Notes under the pieces: generated by a model
Databases searched by the model: none
What the model was told of the DNA's origin: nothing
What the model saw: only the letters and a program-made list of their open reading frames with translations
Part shown: positions 33,776-46,381 of the stretch, piece by piece
Layout: each line of letters opens with the position of its first letter
How positions within the stretch are numbered: position 1 is the stretch's first letter
Assembly (NCBI GenBank): GCA_008009225.1
Contig: CM017771.1
Coordinates: 35,516,184-35,580,183, forward strand
Source: Acer yangbiense
Taxonomy: Eukaryota; Streptophyta; Magnoliopsida; Sapindales; Sapindaceae
Reading direction: 5' to 3'
Length of the DNA: 64,000 bases
Position numbers and translations under genes: made by a program

Positions 33776-35276
33776 TGAAACAAATTATAGCACGGTGTGT
33801 ATAAAACTATCTAGAGGGGGGGTGAATAGATTTTAAGCTTTTTACCCAATTTTTTGTGTTAGTCAAAATTACGAAATTACCCCTAAAAAGATAAAGCAAT
33901 AAATCAAGTATAAAATGCGAAAATTAAATAACACTTGATTTTTACTTGGAAACCCTCACGGGAAAAACCACGGGCTAGTAAGTAAGCCACACTCGAACCT
34001 CGAATCCACTAAATGTGTAAAACGATTACAACCTAATCCCGGAAGCAATCACACACCTACCTAATCCCGGTATGAGTGAACCTAGTCCAATTTGCTTGCG
34101 ATCTAAGCAACCTAATCCCGGAAGCTACACATAAGACTTACTTTCTCAATGAAGAGAATAAAACCCTAAGTGAATATATGAATATTCAAATGCAACATAG
34201 AGCAAGGGAAACTCTATATGCTTATCTAAGATGATTAATATGCAATTAGAACAATCCTAGATATTAAAAACTAAATGACATGTTCAATCAAATAGTTTAG
34301 CTAATCAAGATTAAGCACAAAACCTAATTAGCTATCACAATACAACTTCTCAAACATACATCACACTAATCTCAATCTTGTATCAAAAGATATATGAAAA
34401 TCATACAAGTAATAAATTGAGATTGCTTGTTAAGAAAAACACAAAATATGTAAGATATTAGTGAAAAGCTTACCAAGCAAAGTATGATGAAGAATCCATG
34501 CAAAGAGACATCTAGATGATCAAGGATGCTGCTAGATGATGATTAATGATCATGAAAAAGTGTTTAAGTAAACTAAAAATGAGTTCTTTGGAATTTTTCT
34601 TCTCTTTGAAAAATGTCCTAAGTATAGAATCTGAATATGAACTCTCTTAATTGACCTAAAGTCAAAGTGGCATATATATAGGGGGCCAAAACAAGGTGTG
34701 GTCGTTTTGATAAGTTGGCCTCATATTTGCCTTGGGCGCTGTACGAAGAGCGCTTATGTACAGCGCTTGTACAGCGCCCCTACTCTGTTCTCACAGGAAA
34801 ACAGAGTGGTGCTGTACGTAGAGCGCTTTGTACAGCGCATGTACAGCGACCCAACAGCGACCGAATTAAATCGATTAGGTCTGAACAGCGCTCAATGGGC
34901 GCTGTTCGTACAGCGCTTCTGAAGAGCGCTTTTGGGAGTGCCCAATGCAAAAATGCAATCCTAAGTCTAAGCATGACAAGGCAATTGGATATGCAAGATG
35001 CAATCAAACTAACATGCAAGAAGAGATGTTAATGAACATTAATGCACAAAAATAAGACACACAACATACAAGTATTAAACATATGCATGAGTTGTGAGTG
35101 TGTGCAACTATCTCTTCAAGACAAGTAAGCACAAAGAAATATACCTTCGGTGCTTATCAATACGAGGTCTTCAAAGGGCTTCGAACAATAAACCCGATAC
35201 CTAGGCTACCCTTACAAAGAACCCCAACATGTGGTTTGTCCACGAAATGAGCCAATCAACAAATGGGAACCTTACA
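33776..35276 (-). repeat. SIRE-D 3' LTR (1,501 bp)
   Basis: On the minus strand it runs from TGTAAGGTTCCC (35276) to ..TTGTTTCA (33776). It contains the GC array and TATA box listed separately, and the C-run just inside the end (33815-33825). Confidence 0.94.
34673..34945 (-). promoter_or_regulatory. SIRE-D LTR promoter: TACAGCGC array plus TATA box
   Basis: About 210 bp (34736-34945) with repeated GCGCTGTAC / GTACAGCGC inverted units, followed on the minus strand by TATATATATG (about 34680-34672). The 5' LTR copy (48901-49110, TATA 48840-48847) has lost or gained 'tacagcgctt' units. It holds the same position relative to TATA as the unrelated array of SIRE-A. Promoter role is inferred. Confidence 0.5.
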
Positions 35277-36524
35277 ATCTCCCCTTTTGGCTATTTCATG
35301 ACAAAACCACCACTCACATTGATTCCTCACATTAAAATAGAAACAACGGGATAACTATGATATTCTATAGTACAAAAAGATAAGAAAATAAAACTTCAAG
35401 TCTTCAATCTCTTGTAGAGTAATCAAGCCCTGAAAAGAAAGTTTCTAACATTTCCAATACAAGAAAAGTGTGAGATGAATCAAGTGAGAACAATACCAAG
35501 CATTTGCATTAAAAAATTAGGCACAACATTATGCAATGTATGTGTATGCAATGCTCCCCCTCAATGAATGTTCTCCCCAATATGCACAATTGCTTCTATA
35601 TTTTACAACTCCCCTTACCATATACTACTCCCCCTTTTTGTCATGATATAGGCAAAGGAGTAGTCCCTAACCGGGTCACTCATAGCAACGAGAGATAGTA
35701 GCATGCAAGATTTGCATAATTAATATAAGTCACTTTATGCACCTCAATTAATTGAAGAGAAACAAGGAGATTTATTTGAAAGAAAATGTGTGAATCAAAC
35801 ATGCTTTGCATACAAGACATGTAGCATTCAAGTCCAAAATATCATGGTATTTGGCAAAGCAAATGACAAGGTTTCTAAGAAGAATTCAAACCAATTTCAC
35901 CATTGTCATGAGAAAAGCAAGGATATAGAGTTTTTATTGATTTTAATATATGAGCAACTATATCCAACTTTATAAGCGAAACATGGCATGAGCGACTTTG
36001 CACCCTATTAGATTTTTCCGGATAAATATCCATATGATAGTAGCCATGTTCAACTAATAAAGAAATAGAGACATTTGGAATATAAATTCCTTTGAACGGA
36101 TACAAGATCCTTTATTCATTTTGAGTCTCATAAGCTTTCACACAAGTTTTGCATTTAAGAATATGCAATCTTCAATTCATGCTTTTCATGTGAGCATGTT
36201 ATATGAATTTCATGCTTTTTCATTTGACATTAGCATGTTATTTAAGAATCATCATGTCATGGAGATAATCATAGGTCATTCAAATCATACTTCCTACATA
36301 CATCTCCTAGTCCAAAAATGCATGTTTGAACATAAATATGACATGGATTGTAAACAAGCAAGGTTCACACTTATTGAATTGAAAACATATATACATATGT
36401 GCAACCAAGCTTACTCAAACAATTAAAAGAAGAGGCATAAGTTATTTAGAATTTTTTGCAAGATACAAGAATGCAAAATAGCTCTCTTTGCTTGAGTTCC
36501 CCATATGGGGTCAATCATATAACA
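35277..36524 (-). other. SIRE-D 3' leader with polypurine tracts
   Basis: Homologous to 13091-14311 of SIRE-A. The LTR-border purine tract (minus: CCAAAAGGGGAGAT) is at 35277-35290. Further GGGGGAG runs (as CTCCCCC) lie at about 35560-35640. No env-like gene is recognisable; a short shared frame lies around 35880-36060. Confidence 0.7.
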
Positions 36525-39500
36525 TCACTCCATAAGACATGTCCCAATAGATCTACTAAGAGTTTTTAATCGAGTAGCATCTAAGGGTTTAGTAAATAAG
36601 TCCGCAAGTTGATCATTAGTACCTACATGTTCAAGTACTATGCATTTATTTTCAACAAGCTCTCTAATGAAGTGATGGCGGATGTCAATATGCTTAGTTC
36701 TAGAATGTTGTACCGGATTCTTGAAAATATTAACAGTACTCATGTTATCACAAAAGAGAGTGAGAGTACCTTGGTTGAATCCGTAGTCTACTAGCATTTG
36801 CTTCATCCACAGGAGTTGTGTGCATCCACTCCCCGCGGCTATGTACTCGGCCTCGGTCGTGGACAAGGAAATCGAGTTTTGCTTCTTGCAAAACCAAGAC
36901 ACCAAGTTGTTGCCTAAGAAAAAGCAACCGCCCGATGTGCTTTTCCTATCATCACAATTTCCTGCCCAATCCGCATCACTAAAGCCTACAAGACTAGTAT
37001 TAGTGTCAAAAGAGTACCAAATCCCATAGTTAGAAGTCCCATTCACATAGCGAATGATTCTCTTTACGGAAGAGAGATGGGACTCCTTGGGATCTGATTG
37101 GTACCTAGCACACACACCCACACTAAAAGATATATCGGGCCTACTTGCGGTCAAATGAAGCAAGCTACCTATCATGCCCCGATATAGAGTTTGTTCCACA
37201 CTTTTACCACTAGCATCCTTGCTTAGCTTCAAAGTGGTACTCATGGGTGTATCACACTGTTTGGCATTCTCTAAACCAAACTTCTTCACTAGGTTTTTGG
37301 CATATTTGGCTTGGGTTATGAAAATCCCATAATCTAATTGCATAATTTACAAACCTAGGAAGTAACTAAGCTCACCAACAAGACTCATCTCAAATTCATG
37401 AGACATGACATCAACAAATTGTTGGACCTTAGTGTTATTGGTGGAGCCAAATACAATGTCATCAATATAGATTTGAGCTATAAATAACTCATCTTTGTTT
37501 CTCTTGATGAACAAGGTCTTGTCAACACTACCTCTTGTGTAGTCATTGTCAACAAGAAATTGAGTGAGGCGCTCATACCAAGTCCTCGGTGCTTGTTTCA
37601 ACCCATATAGTGCCTTCTTGAGGCGATAGACATGGTTGGGGTGGTGTGCATCCACAAACCCCTTGGGTTGTTCAACAAACACTTCCTCTTGCAAGAAGCC
37701 ATTTAGGAAGGCACTCTTGACATCCATTTGGTGCAATTTGAACTTGTGCACACAAGAAATGGACAAGAGAAGCCTAATGGACTCTAAACGGGCAACGGGA
37801 GCAAAAGTCTCCTCAAAGTCGATACCCTCAATTTGAGAGTACCCTTGTGCTACAAGTCTAGCCTTGTTCCGCACTATGTTGCCATTCTCATCGGATTTAT
37901 TCCTATAAATCCACTTAGTTCCTATCACATGTGAGCTTTTAGGCCTAGGAACTAGAGTCCAAACCTCATTCCTCTCGAATTGATTTATCTCTTCTTGCAT
38001 GGCTAGAACCCAAAATTCATCATTTAAGGCTTCATCAACCTTTTTGGGTTCAATTTGAGAGGTGTAGCATGTGTAGCTAATTAGATTAGCTATTTGACGT
38101 CTAGTTCTAACACCCTCATTCACATCTCCAATAACATCCTCTTTGTTATGGAGCCTTCTAACCCATGGAGCGGGTTCATTAGAGTCCAAGAGAGGGACTC
38201 TAGTAATAGGTTGTGTGACTTCATTAATGTCATTGGACGTCCTAACATTGGGAGTCACCACAACCCTCTCCAAAGGAGAGTCATCATCTAAAATTTCCTC
38301 CTCCTCATGGTCATTAGACTTGAGCCTTGTATCATCAATGACAACATTCGATGATTCCATGACGGTTCGAGTCTTCAAGTTGAAAACTCTATAGGCTCTA
38401 CTATTCAAGGCATAGCCAATAAAGATACCCTCATCACTCTTAGCATCAAATTTGCCAAGTTGATCACGGTCATTTAAAATGTAGCATTTGCTTCCAAATG
38501 TGTGGAAGTAGCTAACATTTGGCTTCCTACCCTTCCATAACTCATAGGAGGTGTTTCTAGATCCGGGCCTTAGGAAAACACTATTCCCTATATAGCAAGC
38601 CGTATTGACGGCTTCGGCCCATAGGTTCCTAGGGACGTTGTTGCTAAGCAACATTACTCGGGCCATCTCTTGAAGGACCCTATTCTTTCTCTCAACAACT
38701 CCATTTTGTTGAGGTGTCCTAGGAGCCGAGAACTCATGGGAGATGCCTAAGCTATTGCAATAGCTTTCAAATGAGGCATTCTCAAATTCCCTCCCATGGT
38801 CACTTCTAATCCGTTTAATGCTTTTAATGTTAGAATTCATTTCATTTTGTATTTTAGTACAAAGCATTTTAAACTTATCAAAAGTTTCGGATTTTTCTCT
38901 AAGAAAATATGTCCATGTAAATCTAGAGAAATCATCAACACAAACAAAAATGTATCTCTTTCCACCTAAACTCTCGGTTTGCATAGGACCCATGAGACGC
39001 ATGTGGAGAAGCTCTAAGGGCTCCTTGGTGGAGAGATACTTGCCCTTTTTGTGCATGCTTTTAGTTTGTTTTCCTTGTTGGCAAGGTCCACAAATACCAT
39101 TGGCTTTCTTCCCAAGCTTAAGGAGGCCACGCACACACTCGAACTTTCCAAGGGTTCTTAAATCCCTAAAGTTCATGTGGCCAAGTCTTTCATGCCACAA
39201 CTCTATTTGCTCATCCATGGACACATTGTTTGAGACTATTCTAGCTTCAAGACAATAGCAATTGTCGCTAGATCTCATACCTTTCAAAAAGGTTTGTCCA
39301 TCGGGCTTTAGGATTGAGCAATTATCTTTTCTAAACAAGACAGAATATCCTTCATCACTTAGATGTGAAATGCTTATTAAATTGGCTTTCAAGCCATCAA
39401 CAAATAAAACATCGGATAATGAGGGTAATCCGGGAACGGAAATGGTTCCTTTCCCTACAACTTTCTTTTTGGATCTATCACCAAAAGTGACATATCCTCC

Positions 39501-40199
39501 TTCCTCCATAACAAGAGTCTCAAAGAAACTCTTGTTTCCCGTCATGTGCCTAGAGCACCCACTATCTAAATACCAAAAATTAGAAGAATTTGCCTTCAAG
39601 GCTATTTGAGCAACATGGCAAACATTTTCATTCTTTCTAATCCACTTAGAAACAATCTTAGCTTTCTTAGTGGTCTTTGGTACATGGGCTCTAGATGTTC
39701 TAGGATCATGCATAATCATATTATCATTCCTAGGAACATGCATCATGGCTCTTTTCTTTTTCTTCTCTATCATGCTTCTAGTTTTGCACATTTTTATATA
39801 TTGAAAGCAATGTGGTCTAATATGACCATCAAATCCACAAAAGTGACATATAGGAGTAAAATAAGGAATCATACCTTGTCCTTGTCTTTGTGGATGAAAG
39901 GGTTCAATCCGTCTTCGTTGTTGAACCGGTCTAGATTGCTTCCTAGCTTGAGGTTGCATGATAGGTCTCTTTCCTTTGTGAGCCAATTGTGGAGGAATGT
40001 TGGCTTGAGGGACCCTAGGGGGTTGAGCTTGAGTTTGCCTTCTTGGCCCCATCTTCACTTGTGCATTTGAACATTGTCCTACTTCTAACTTCTTCCTAGG
40101 AATTTGCACATATGAAGTTTCTTCGTTCTTCAAACTCTTGACAAACACGGTCTTGTTAGAGGTTGAGATCTTCTTGCCATCTTCATACCCAAGACCCTT
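36525..40199 (-). pseudogene. pol: SIRE-D pol: protease, integrase, RT, RNase H (one nonsense codon)
   Basis: Same frame as gag. From 40199 downward: second knuckle CHFCGFDGHIRPHC, protease LDSGCSRHMTG, integrase with intact HHCC finger and D, D, E blocks, RT (KARLVAQGYSQ, MDVKSAFLNG) and RNase H (DADWAGNCDDRKSTSG, ADLFTKPL) to the stop at 36525-36527. The RT catalytic motif is YIDD (about 37459-37470) instead of the YVDD of SIRE-A, a conservative change. One TAA at 37347-37349 (CAA in SIRE-A) separates RT from the last 272 codons. Apart from that the 933-codon stretch 40148-37347 is open. Confidence 0.93.
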
Positions 40200-41687
40200 C
40201 TAGTCACATGGACTCTTTCTAACACCAAGCATATGGTCAAGCTTCTTGGTGCTAGAATCCATCCTAGTCATAGAATCTCTAACTTCTTCAAGCTCCCTCT
40301 TTAGACTTTCTTCATTCCTCCTAGATAAGACTAACTCCTCTCTTAGCTTATCTTCCATCTTCTTCAATATTTCCACTTGTTCACCTAAGTGGTCATTATG
40401 AGATGCAAGCTCAAGATTTTCTTCTCTCAATATCTTGATCTTTCTTGTGCTCTTTATTGCTAAATCATTAAACTCGGCATGATATTTAGCAAACACCTTT
40501 TTCTCCACAAATCCATTTATGGAGTTAGAAGAGGAATCACTTTCTTCTTCACTTAAGTCATTTTCCTCTTGACTCATTTCCTCTCTCTCACTAGCACTTT
40601 TGCTTTTATGGGATGAGGCAAAAGCTAGGAGATTAGCCATGAGCTCTTCATCATCCGAAGACTCATCTCCCTCATAGGAGTCATCACTACTTCCACTCCA
40701 AGTGGCGGCCATCACTTTTCCCTTTTTCCTCTCATTGTGATTTGCACATTCGGGGGCAAAGTGACTTATGCCACCACACTCGAAACATCGGACCCCTTTC
40801 CTTTCGGTCCTTTCTTGCCTAGGTTCAAACTTCTTGAAAGAGCCCTTTTTCTTCAAATCTTGACCTTTTGATCCAAAGCCCTTTCTTCTAAACTTCATAA
40901 CCTTGTTGAACCTTTTTACAAACAAGGCAAGTTCTTCATCCGAGTCAACCTTCTTTGCCTCATTTTCATCCTTGGAGGTTTTTAAAGCAATTCCTTTTTG
41001 CTTTTTAATAGGTGTGGAGATAGGCCATTTCCTAGACTCATAAGCTAGAAGTCTCCCAATCACCTCACTCGGCTTCATATCCTTATATCCACTATTTTCT
41101 TCTAAAGCCGTCACCTTCGATTCAAACCTATCGGGTAGAGATCTCATAATCTTTTGCTTGATTCTCCTATCCGAATATGGATCACCAAGTTGATGGCTTT
41201 GGTTGACTATATCCATCAACTTGATCTCGAAGTCATTGAAGCACTCATTCTCCTCCATCTTAAGCATCTCGAATTGAGTTTGGAGGACTTGAAGCTTAGA
41301 GTCCTTCACCACTTCGGTTCCCTCATGTGCAATCTCTAGGATGTCCCAAGCCTCCTTAACTATCCTAGTATTTTGAATCAATTTATATTGATTTTCATTC
41401 ATAGCACACAAGATGGCATGCATCGCCTTCCTATTCCACTTTGAAGCCTCAAACTCTTGCGCGTTCCATTGCGCCTTAGGCTTCAATACTTCTTCTCCTC
41501 CACCATCGGGAGTCATCTTGGGTAGATCATATCCGTCTTCCACCGCCATCCATGCACGGTCATGAATTTGGCATATGTAGGATTCCATCTTCCCTTTCCA
41601 TTGGGAATAGTTCAATCCGGTAAGAAGTAGAGGCCTTGTGCTAGAAGCACCTTCGTTGCCACCACCATTTCCACCGTTTCCACTCAT
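40200..41687 (-). pseudogene. gag: SIRE-D gag (ends at a premature TAG)
   Basis: Start at ATG 41685-41687 (MSGNGGNGGGNEGAS), the conserved family start; the frame is open a few codons further upstream. It carries the capsid domain, knuckle CFECGGISHFAPEC (the Gly before His is Ser here), an acidic Ser/Glu tract and a long coiled coil (about 40240-40500). TAG at 40200-40202 replaces a Lys codon (AAG in SIRE-A). With this stop and the one at 37347 removed from consideration, gag-pol is a single frame. Confidence 0.92.
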
Positions 41688-41792
41688 AGCTTTTATGAAT
41701 GAATGAAATGAATGCAAATGTATGAATGATCAAAAATCACACAAAATGCAAAACACACCAAAATAAGCAAGAATCACCTATGTATGTCTAGG

Positions 41793-41810
41793 AACTCGCT
41801 CTGATACCAA
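41793..41810 (-). other. SIRE-D primer-binding site (initiator tRNA-Met)
   Basis: Minus strand TTGGTATCAGAGCGAGTT, directly beside the 5' LTR end. It has one base difference from the SIRE-A site (GCGAG for GCGGG). Confidence 0.9.
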
Positions 41811-41811
41811 T

Positions 41812-42296
41812 TGAAACAAATTATAGCACGGTGTGTATAAAACTATCTAGAGGGGGGTGAATAGATTTTAAGCTTTTTACCCAATTTTTCGTGTTAGTCA
41901 AAATTACGAAATTACCCCTAAAAAGATAAAGCAATAAATCAAGTATAAAATGCGGAAATTAAATAACACTTGATTTTTACGTGGAAACCCTCACGGGAAA
42001 AACCACAGGCTAGTAAGTAAGCCACACTCGAACCTCGAATCCACTAAATGTGTAAAACGATTACAACCTAATCCCGGATGCAATCACACACCTACCTAAT
42101 CCCGGTATGAGTGAACCTAGTCCAATTTCCTTGCGATCTAAGCAACCTAAACCCGGAAGCTACACATAAGACTTACTTTCTCAATGAAGAGAATAAAACC
42201 CTAAGTGAATATATGAATATTCAAATGCAACATAGAGCAAGGGAAACCCTATATGCTTATCTAAGATGATTAATATGCAATTAGAACAATCCTAGA
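41812..42296 (-). repeat. SIRE-D 5' LTR, PBS-proximal segment
   Basis: 485 bp, matching 33776-34260 of the 3' LTR. It stops at CTAGA, duplicated at 48424-48428, where element E entered. Confidence 0.93.
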
Positions 42297-42769
42297 TGTA
42301 AGGATTCCCTTTTGTTGATTGGCTTATTTCGTGGTCAAACCACATGTTAGGGTTCGGTTGTAAGGGTAGTCTAGGTCATTAAGGTTGAAGATCAAAGACC
42401 CTTTCCTAGACCTCAAGAGGACAAGCACCAAAGGTATATCTTGTGCTTACTTTGGCTTGAAGAGATATAGTTGCACACACACACAACATGCATAACTCTT
42501 ATTCTTGAATGTTGTGTTTATATTTTGTGTGCATTGTGCTTTATTGTTTATTCAATGTCTCTTCTTGCATTAAATTGATTGCATCTTGTTATATGAAATG
42601 CCATGACATGATAGGCATTAGGATGCATTCAATACCCACACTTGCACTTCATGTATGTTAGCTTTTAGTGTGGTGTAATTCGTTTCCCGAAGGATGTTCG
42701 GAAACGTCCGCGCGTGCACATTGATGTGCTTTGTTTTGCGCGATGATCACCGGTGGAGATGCCTTTGGC

Positions 42770-43060
42770 TTCTCCTTGGTTTCACCATTTTTGGTGAAAC
42801 GGCGGTTACGTTCGGCTGCCTGGCCGCCGTTCGAAACCGCCGAATGAGACCTGATTGAAATATATCTCTCGGGTCCAAAACGGCGGTTGGGATCGGCGGT
42901 TTCGAAACCGCTGAACGAAGTCGCCGAAGTTCCCCTGTTTCGCTCGGGAGCCATTCGGCGGTTCAATTCGGTGGCCTGGCCGCCAATTTAAACCGCCGAT
43001 CGGTGTGTTTCAAGGGCAAAATTGTATTTTCACCTGCCCTGTTTTTGGTCTCTATAAATA
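42770..43060 (+). promoter_or_regulatory. Element E LTR promoter: CGGCGGTT / AACCGCCG array plus TATA box
   Basis: Repeated CGGCGGTT and AACCGCCG units around TTCGAA centres. The 3' LTR copy (about 46855-47095) has the perfect 18-base palindrome GGCGGTTTCGAAACCGCC at 46980-46997. TATAAATA follows at 43053-43060 (47138-47145 in the 3' LTR). Related arrays are in SIRE-C (50935-51205) and the solo LTR (52195-52490). Confidence 0.5.
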
Positions 43061-44292
43061 CATCCTTATCTCTAGTTCAGAATACAAGTCTTGCATCCCA
43101 AGAACCCTAGAGAGATATTTAGAGAGACTTGAGAGAAAAAGCTTAAAGATCACATCTTTAATTCTCTAAACCCATTCCCACATGCACAAATCATCATCTA
43201 GGCATCATCTAGGTTCATCTAGCATATGCTAATGCATGGGTCTTCTTCAACACACATGGTATGATTTGTTGAACACTTTTATCTTACATAATTAGTGTTT
43301 CTACTTATCAATTTTATCTCATATTTTACTTATATGTGTTTAGATTAATTTCTACATATAAGATTGAGATTATGTGTTGATTGGGTTATTATTTGTTAGC
43401 TAGGCTTTAATGTTCATATGTCATCTAGCTAATTGATCTCATTTGTTGATTGAGATTATTGTTCAGAGCTTATTTGATTAGGTCATTATTGCCTAAAAGC
43501 TATGCCATGAACATTCTTGTGTGATATATTGATAACTAGGTTGATAGATTGTTTTTTAATCAACTAGTTAATCCTTTGAATGTTTGTGGGTTTTATATGA
43601 TAGCTTTGTATCTAGGATTGGTTATCCTTTACTTAGCTAAAAGTTATATGCCATGACATATAGCTATATGTGATATCTATGATTGATTATATTGTCATCT
43701 TATAATCCTAGGTAAGCATTTAGAGTACCCTAGCTCTTATTGCATTAATTGAATATTCATACATATTCACATAGGGTTGTGCATCTCTTTTGAGAGATTG
43801 AAGTCTTGGTCTAGGGTTGCTATTACAGGCCCGCTGGGTAGTAGTGGTGGGTTACAGACCGAGATTAGGCTGTAAACATCATTACAAGTAGTGACTTCGA
43901 GGATCAAGCAAATTGGACTAGAGCCGCTATAAAAGGCCCGCGTGGTAGATTAGAGGGTGCTCACGCCAAGAGTAGTGTATCAGGGGATATCATTAGGGAT
44001 TGAACCAAGAGTGGCGATTGGTAGTGTCCATAGCCTGAGGTTATCTAGGCTGAGGGTCCGAGAATCACTTGAGGGTGTAACCGTCTTTTCATATAGTGGA
44101 TTTCGAGGTTCGAGTGTGGCGCACTTACCAGCCCGTGGTTTTTCCCTGTTGAGGGTTTCCACGTAAACATCAAGTGTCATTTATTATTTCCGCATCTTAT
44201 TACACTTGTATGTACTGTTGACTTGCTAGGGGTATTTTCGTAAAATTGACATGCATACGAAAATTGGGTAATAATTAGATAAAATCTATTCA

Positions 44293-44318
44293 CCCCCCCC
44301 CCCCCCCCCCCCCCCCCC
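44293..44318 (+). repeat. Poly-C tract of 26 bases
   Basis: An uninterrupted C run about 40 bp before the LTR end. The equivalent run is 7 in the 3' LTR (48378-48384), 7 or fewer in SIRE-A and about 23 in the solo LTR (53399-53421). Confidence 0.95.
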
Positions 44319-44359
44319 TCTAGCTTTATATTGATAAACACACTTTGAGAACTTTCAAT

Positions 44360-44377
44360 TTGGTATCAGAGCGGGTT
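44360..44377 (+). other. Element E primer-binding site (initiator tRNA-Met)
   Basis: TTGGTATCAGAGCGGGTT, two bases after the LTR end. Confidence 0.92.
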
Positions 44378-44494
44378 CCTAGACATACATAGGTGATCCT
44401 TGCTCATTTTTGGTGTGTTGTGCATTTTGTATGATTGTTGTTTTTGACATACATCTTGCATTCTTCTCATATGCATTCATTTGACTCAAACACT

Positions 44495-45145
44495 ATGAGT
44501 GAATTTGAGAGAGAAGAAAATGACTCCAATGAGGAGATGTCCCTCTAAGGTGAGAGAGGAGACGAAGATGAACGGGCGTTGCTCACATCACCAAAGAGCT
44601 TCAAGCCCAAGCCTTCCTCAATCTTGGTTTAACCACCCAAGAAGGCTAACTTCCCTCAACCTACGATCTTAATAGGGAAGTGATCAATCATGCAAGCTCA
44701 ACCGAGCAAGCAACATTGTCTTGGTCATCATCAAAGGAGGAGAGGTCCTATCCAACTACCAAGACAACCACAACGACAAGGGAACGCACTTTTGCATGCT
44801 CAAGGGAATGGTAAAATTCCTAACCTTATCTCCTCTTGTCATTTGTGTGGTATTGTTGGTCATGTTAGACCAAGTTGCTTGCATTACATTTAAATATGTA
44901 ATCTTATAAGCATGTTTGACAAGAAAAAGGCTAGAGCTAAGATGCTTCATAAAAAGGAAGAAAATCATGTGCATGATCCTTTTTCATCTTGTACTCTAGA
45001 ACCTTTGTCCACTAGGATTAACTTAGTGTCACCTAAGTGGAATAAAAAGAATGAACCCGCTTGCTACGAGACTAACAAGTCTCAAATAGGTTCAACCAAG
45101 TCCAAAGGACTTGGTAGGTCCATAGGACCTCATACCCTTCTTTGA
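44495..45145 (+). pseudogene. gag: Element E gag remnant with second zinc knuckle
   Basis: One reading frame of 217 codons from ATG 44495 (MSEFEREENDSNEEM) to TGA at 45143-45145. Four internal stops interrupt it (near 44546, 44628, 44680 and 44891-44893). It keeps a gag C-terminal region similar to SIRE-C around 32400-32520 (SIMQAQPSKQ, RQPQRQG) and the knuckle CHLCGIVGHVRPSC (about 44840-44881). It stops short of the protease DSG motif. The capsid domain, first knuckle and all pol enzymes are missing. The frame retained across the deletion could be chance or residual selection. Confidence 0.82.
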
Positions 45146-46381
45146 AGTGGTATGGAAATTTGACCCCATATGGGGAACTTAAGCAAAGAGAGCTATTTTG
45201 CATCTTGTCACTTGCAAAAAATTTGAAATATCTTATGCTTCTCTTTTTGTTGCTTGAGTTAGCTTGGTTACACTATGTATATATATTTTCTATTCAATAA
45301 GTGTGATCACGTGTATTGCAATCCATGTCATATTTATGTTCAAACATGCATTTTTAGACTAGGAGATATATACATAGGATAAAATTTGAATGACCTATAA
45401 TGATCTCCATGACATGATGATTGCTAAAATAACATGCTAAATGCTAATCTTAAAAAGCATGTTTTGATGATTGCAATTTTTAAATGCAAAAAATGTGTGA
45501 AAAAGCTTATGAGACTCAAATGAAAAAGGATCTTGTATCCATTCAAGGATTTTACAATCCAAATGTCTCTCTTTCTTTATTGGTTGAACATGTCTACTAT
45601 CATACAGATATCTTATCCGGAAAAATCAAATAGGGTGCAAAGTCGCTCATGACATGTTTGGCTTATAAAGTTGGATATAGTTGTTCTTAAATTGAAATCA
45701 ATGAAAACCTATATCCTTGCTTCTCTCTTGACATTGGTGAAATTGGTTTGAATTCATATTGAAAACCTTTGTCATTTGCTTTGCCAAATACCATGGTATT
45801 TTGGACTTAAATGCTACATGTCTTGTATGCAAAGCAATTTTTTGATTCACACATTTTCTTTAAATAAATCTCCTTGTTTCTCTCCAATAAATTGAGATTG
45901 CATAAAGTGACTTATATTGATTATGCATATACTAGAATGCTACTATCTCTCTTTGCCTTGAGTGACCCGGTTGGGGACTACTCCTTTGTCTATATCATGA
46001 CAAAAAGGGGGAGTATATTGTGGTAAGGGGAGTTGTAAATTGTAGTAGCAATTGTGCATGTTGGGGAGAATACTAATTGAGGGGGAGTAACCCTTTGAGG
46101 GGGAGCATTTGCACATTCATACATTGCATGATGTTGTTCTTAAATTCTTAAATGCAAATGCTTGTTTTATCTCACTTGATTCATCTCACCTTTTCTTGTA
46201 TTGGAAAGTATAGAAACTGTGCTTTCAGGGATTGATTGTTCTACTTGAGATTGAAGACTTCAAGACTATTTATCTTATCTCTTTGTAAAGTAGAAAATCA
46301 TAGTAGACCCGTAGTTTCTATTATGTTGTGAGGAATCAATGTGAGTGGTGGTTTTGTCACGAAATAGCCAAAGGGGGAGAC
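45146..46381 (+). other. Element E 3' leader and polypurine tracts
   Basis: Homologous to the SIRE-A and SIRE-D 3' leaders, starting with 'gaccccatatggggaact'. Purine tracts with GGGGGAG lie at about 46005-46016, 46077-46086 and 46096-46106; the LTR-border tract is 46370-46381. No gene seen. Confidence 0.75.

Larger units (their letters stand above)
42297..44357 (+). repeat. Element E 5' LTR (2,061 bp)
   Basis: TGTAAGGATTCCC ... AACTTTCA. It contains the CGGCGG array (about 42770-43010), TATAAATA at 43053-43060, and a 26-base poly-C at 44293-44318. Confidence 0.93.

Noticed and set aside
36121..36426. Plus-strand ORF of 101 residues in the SIRE-D 3' leader
   Set aside because: Antisense to the element, in AT-rich noncoding DNA; not open in SIRE-A or element E.
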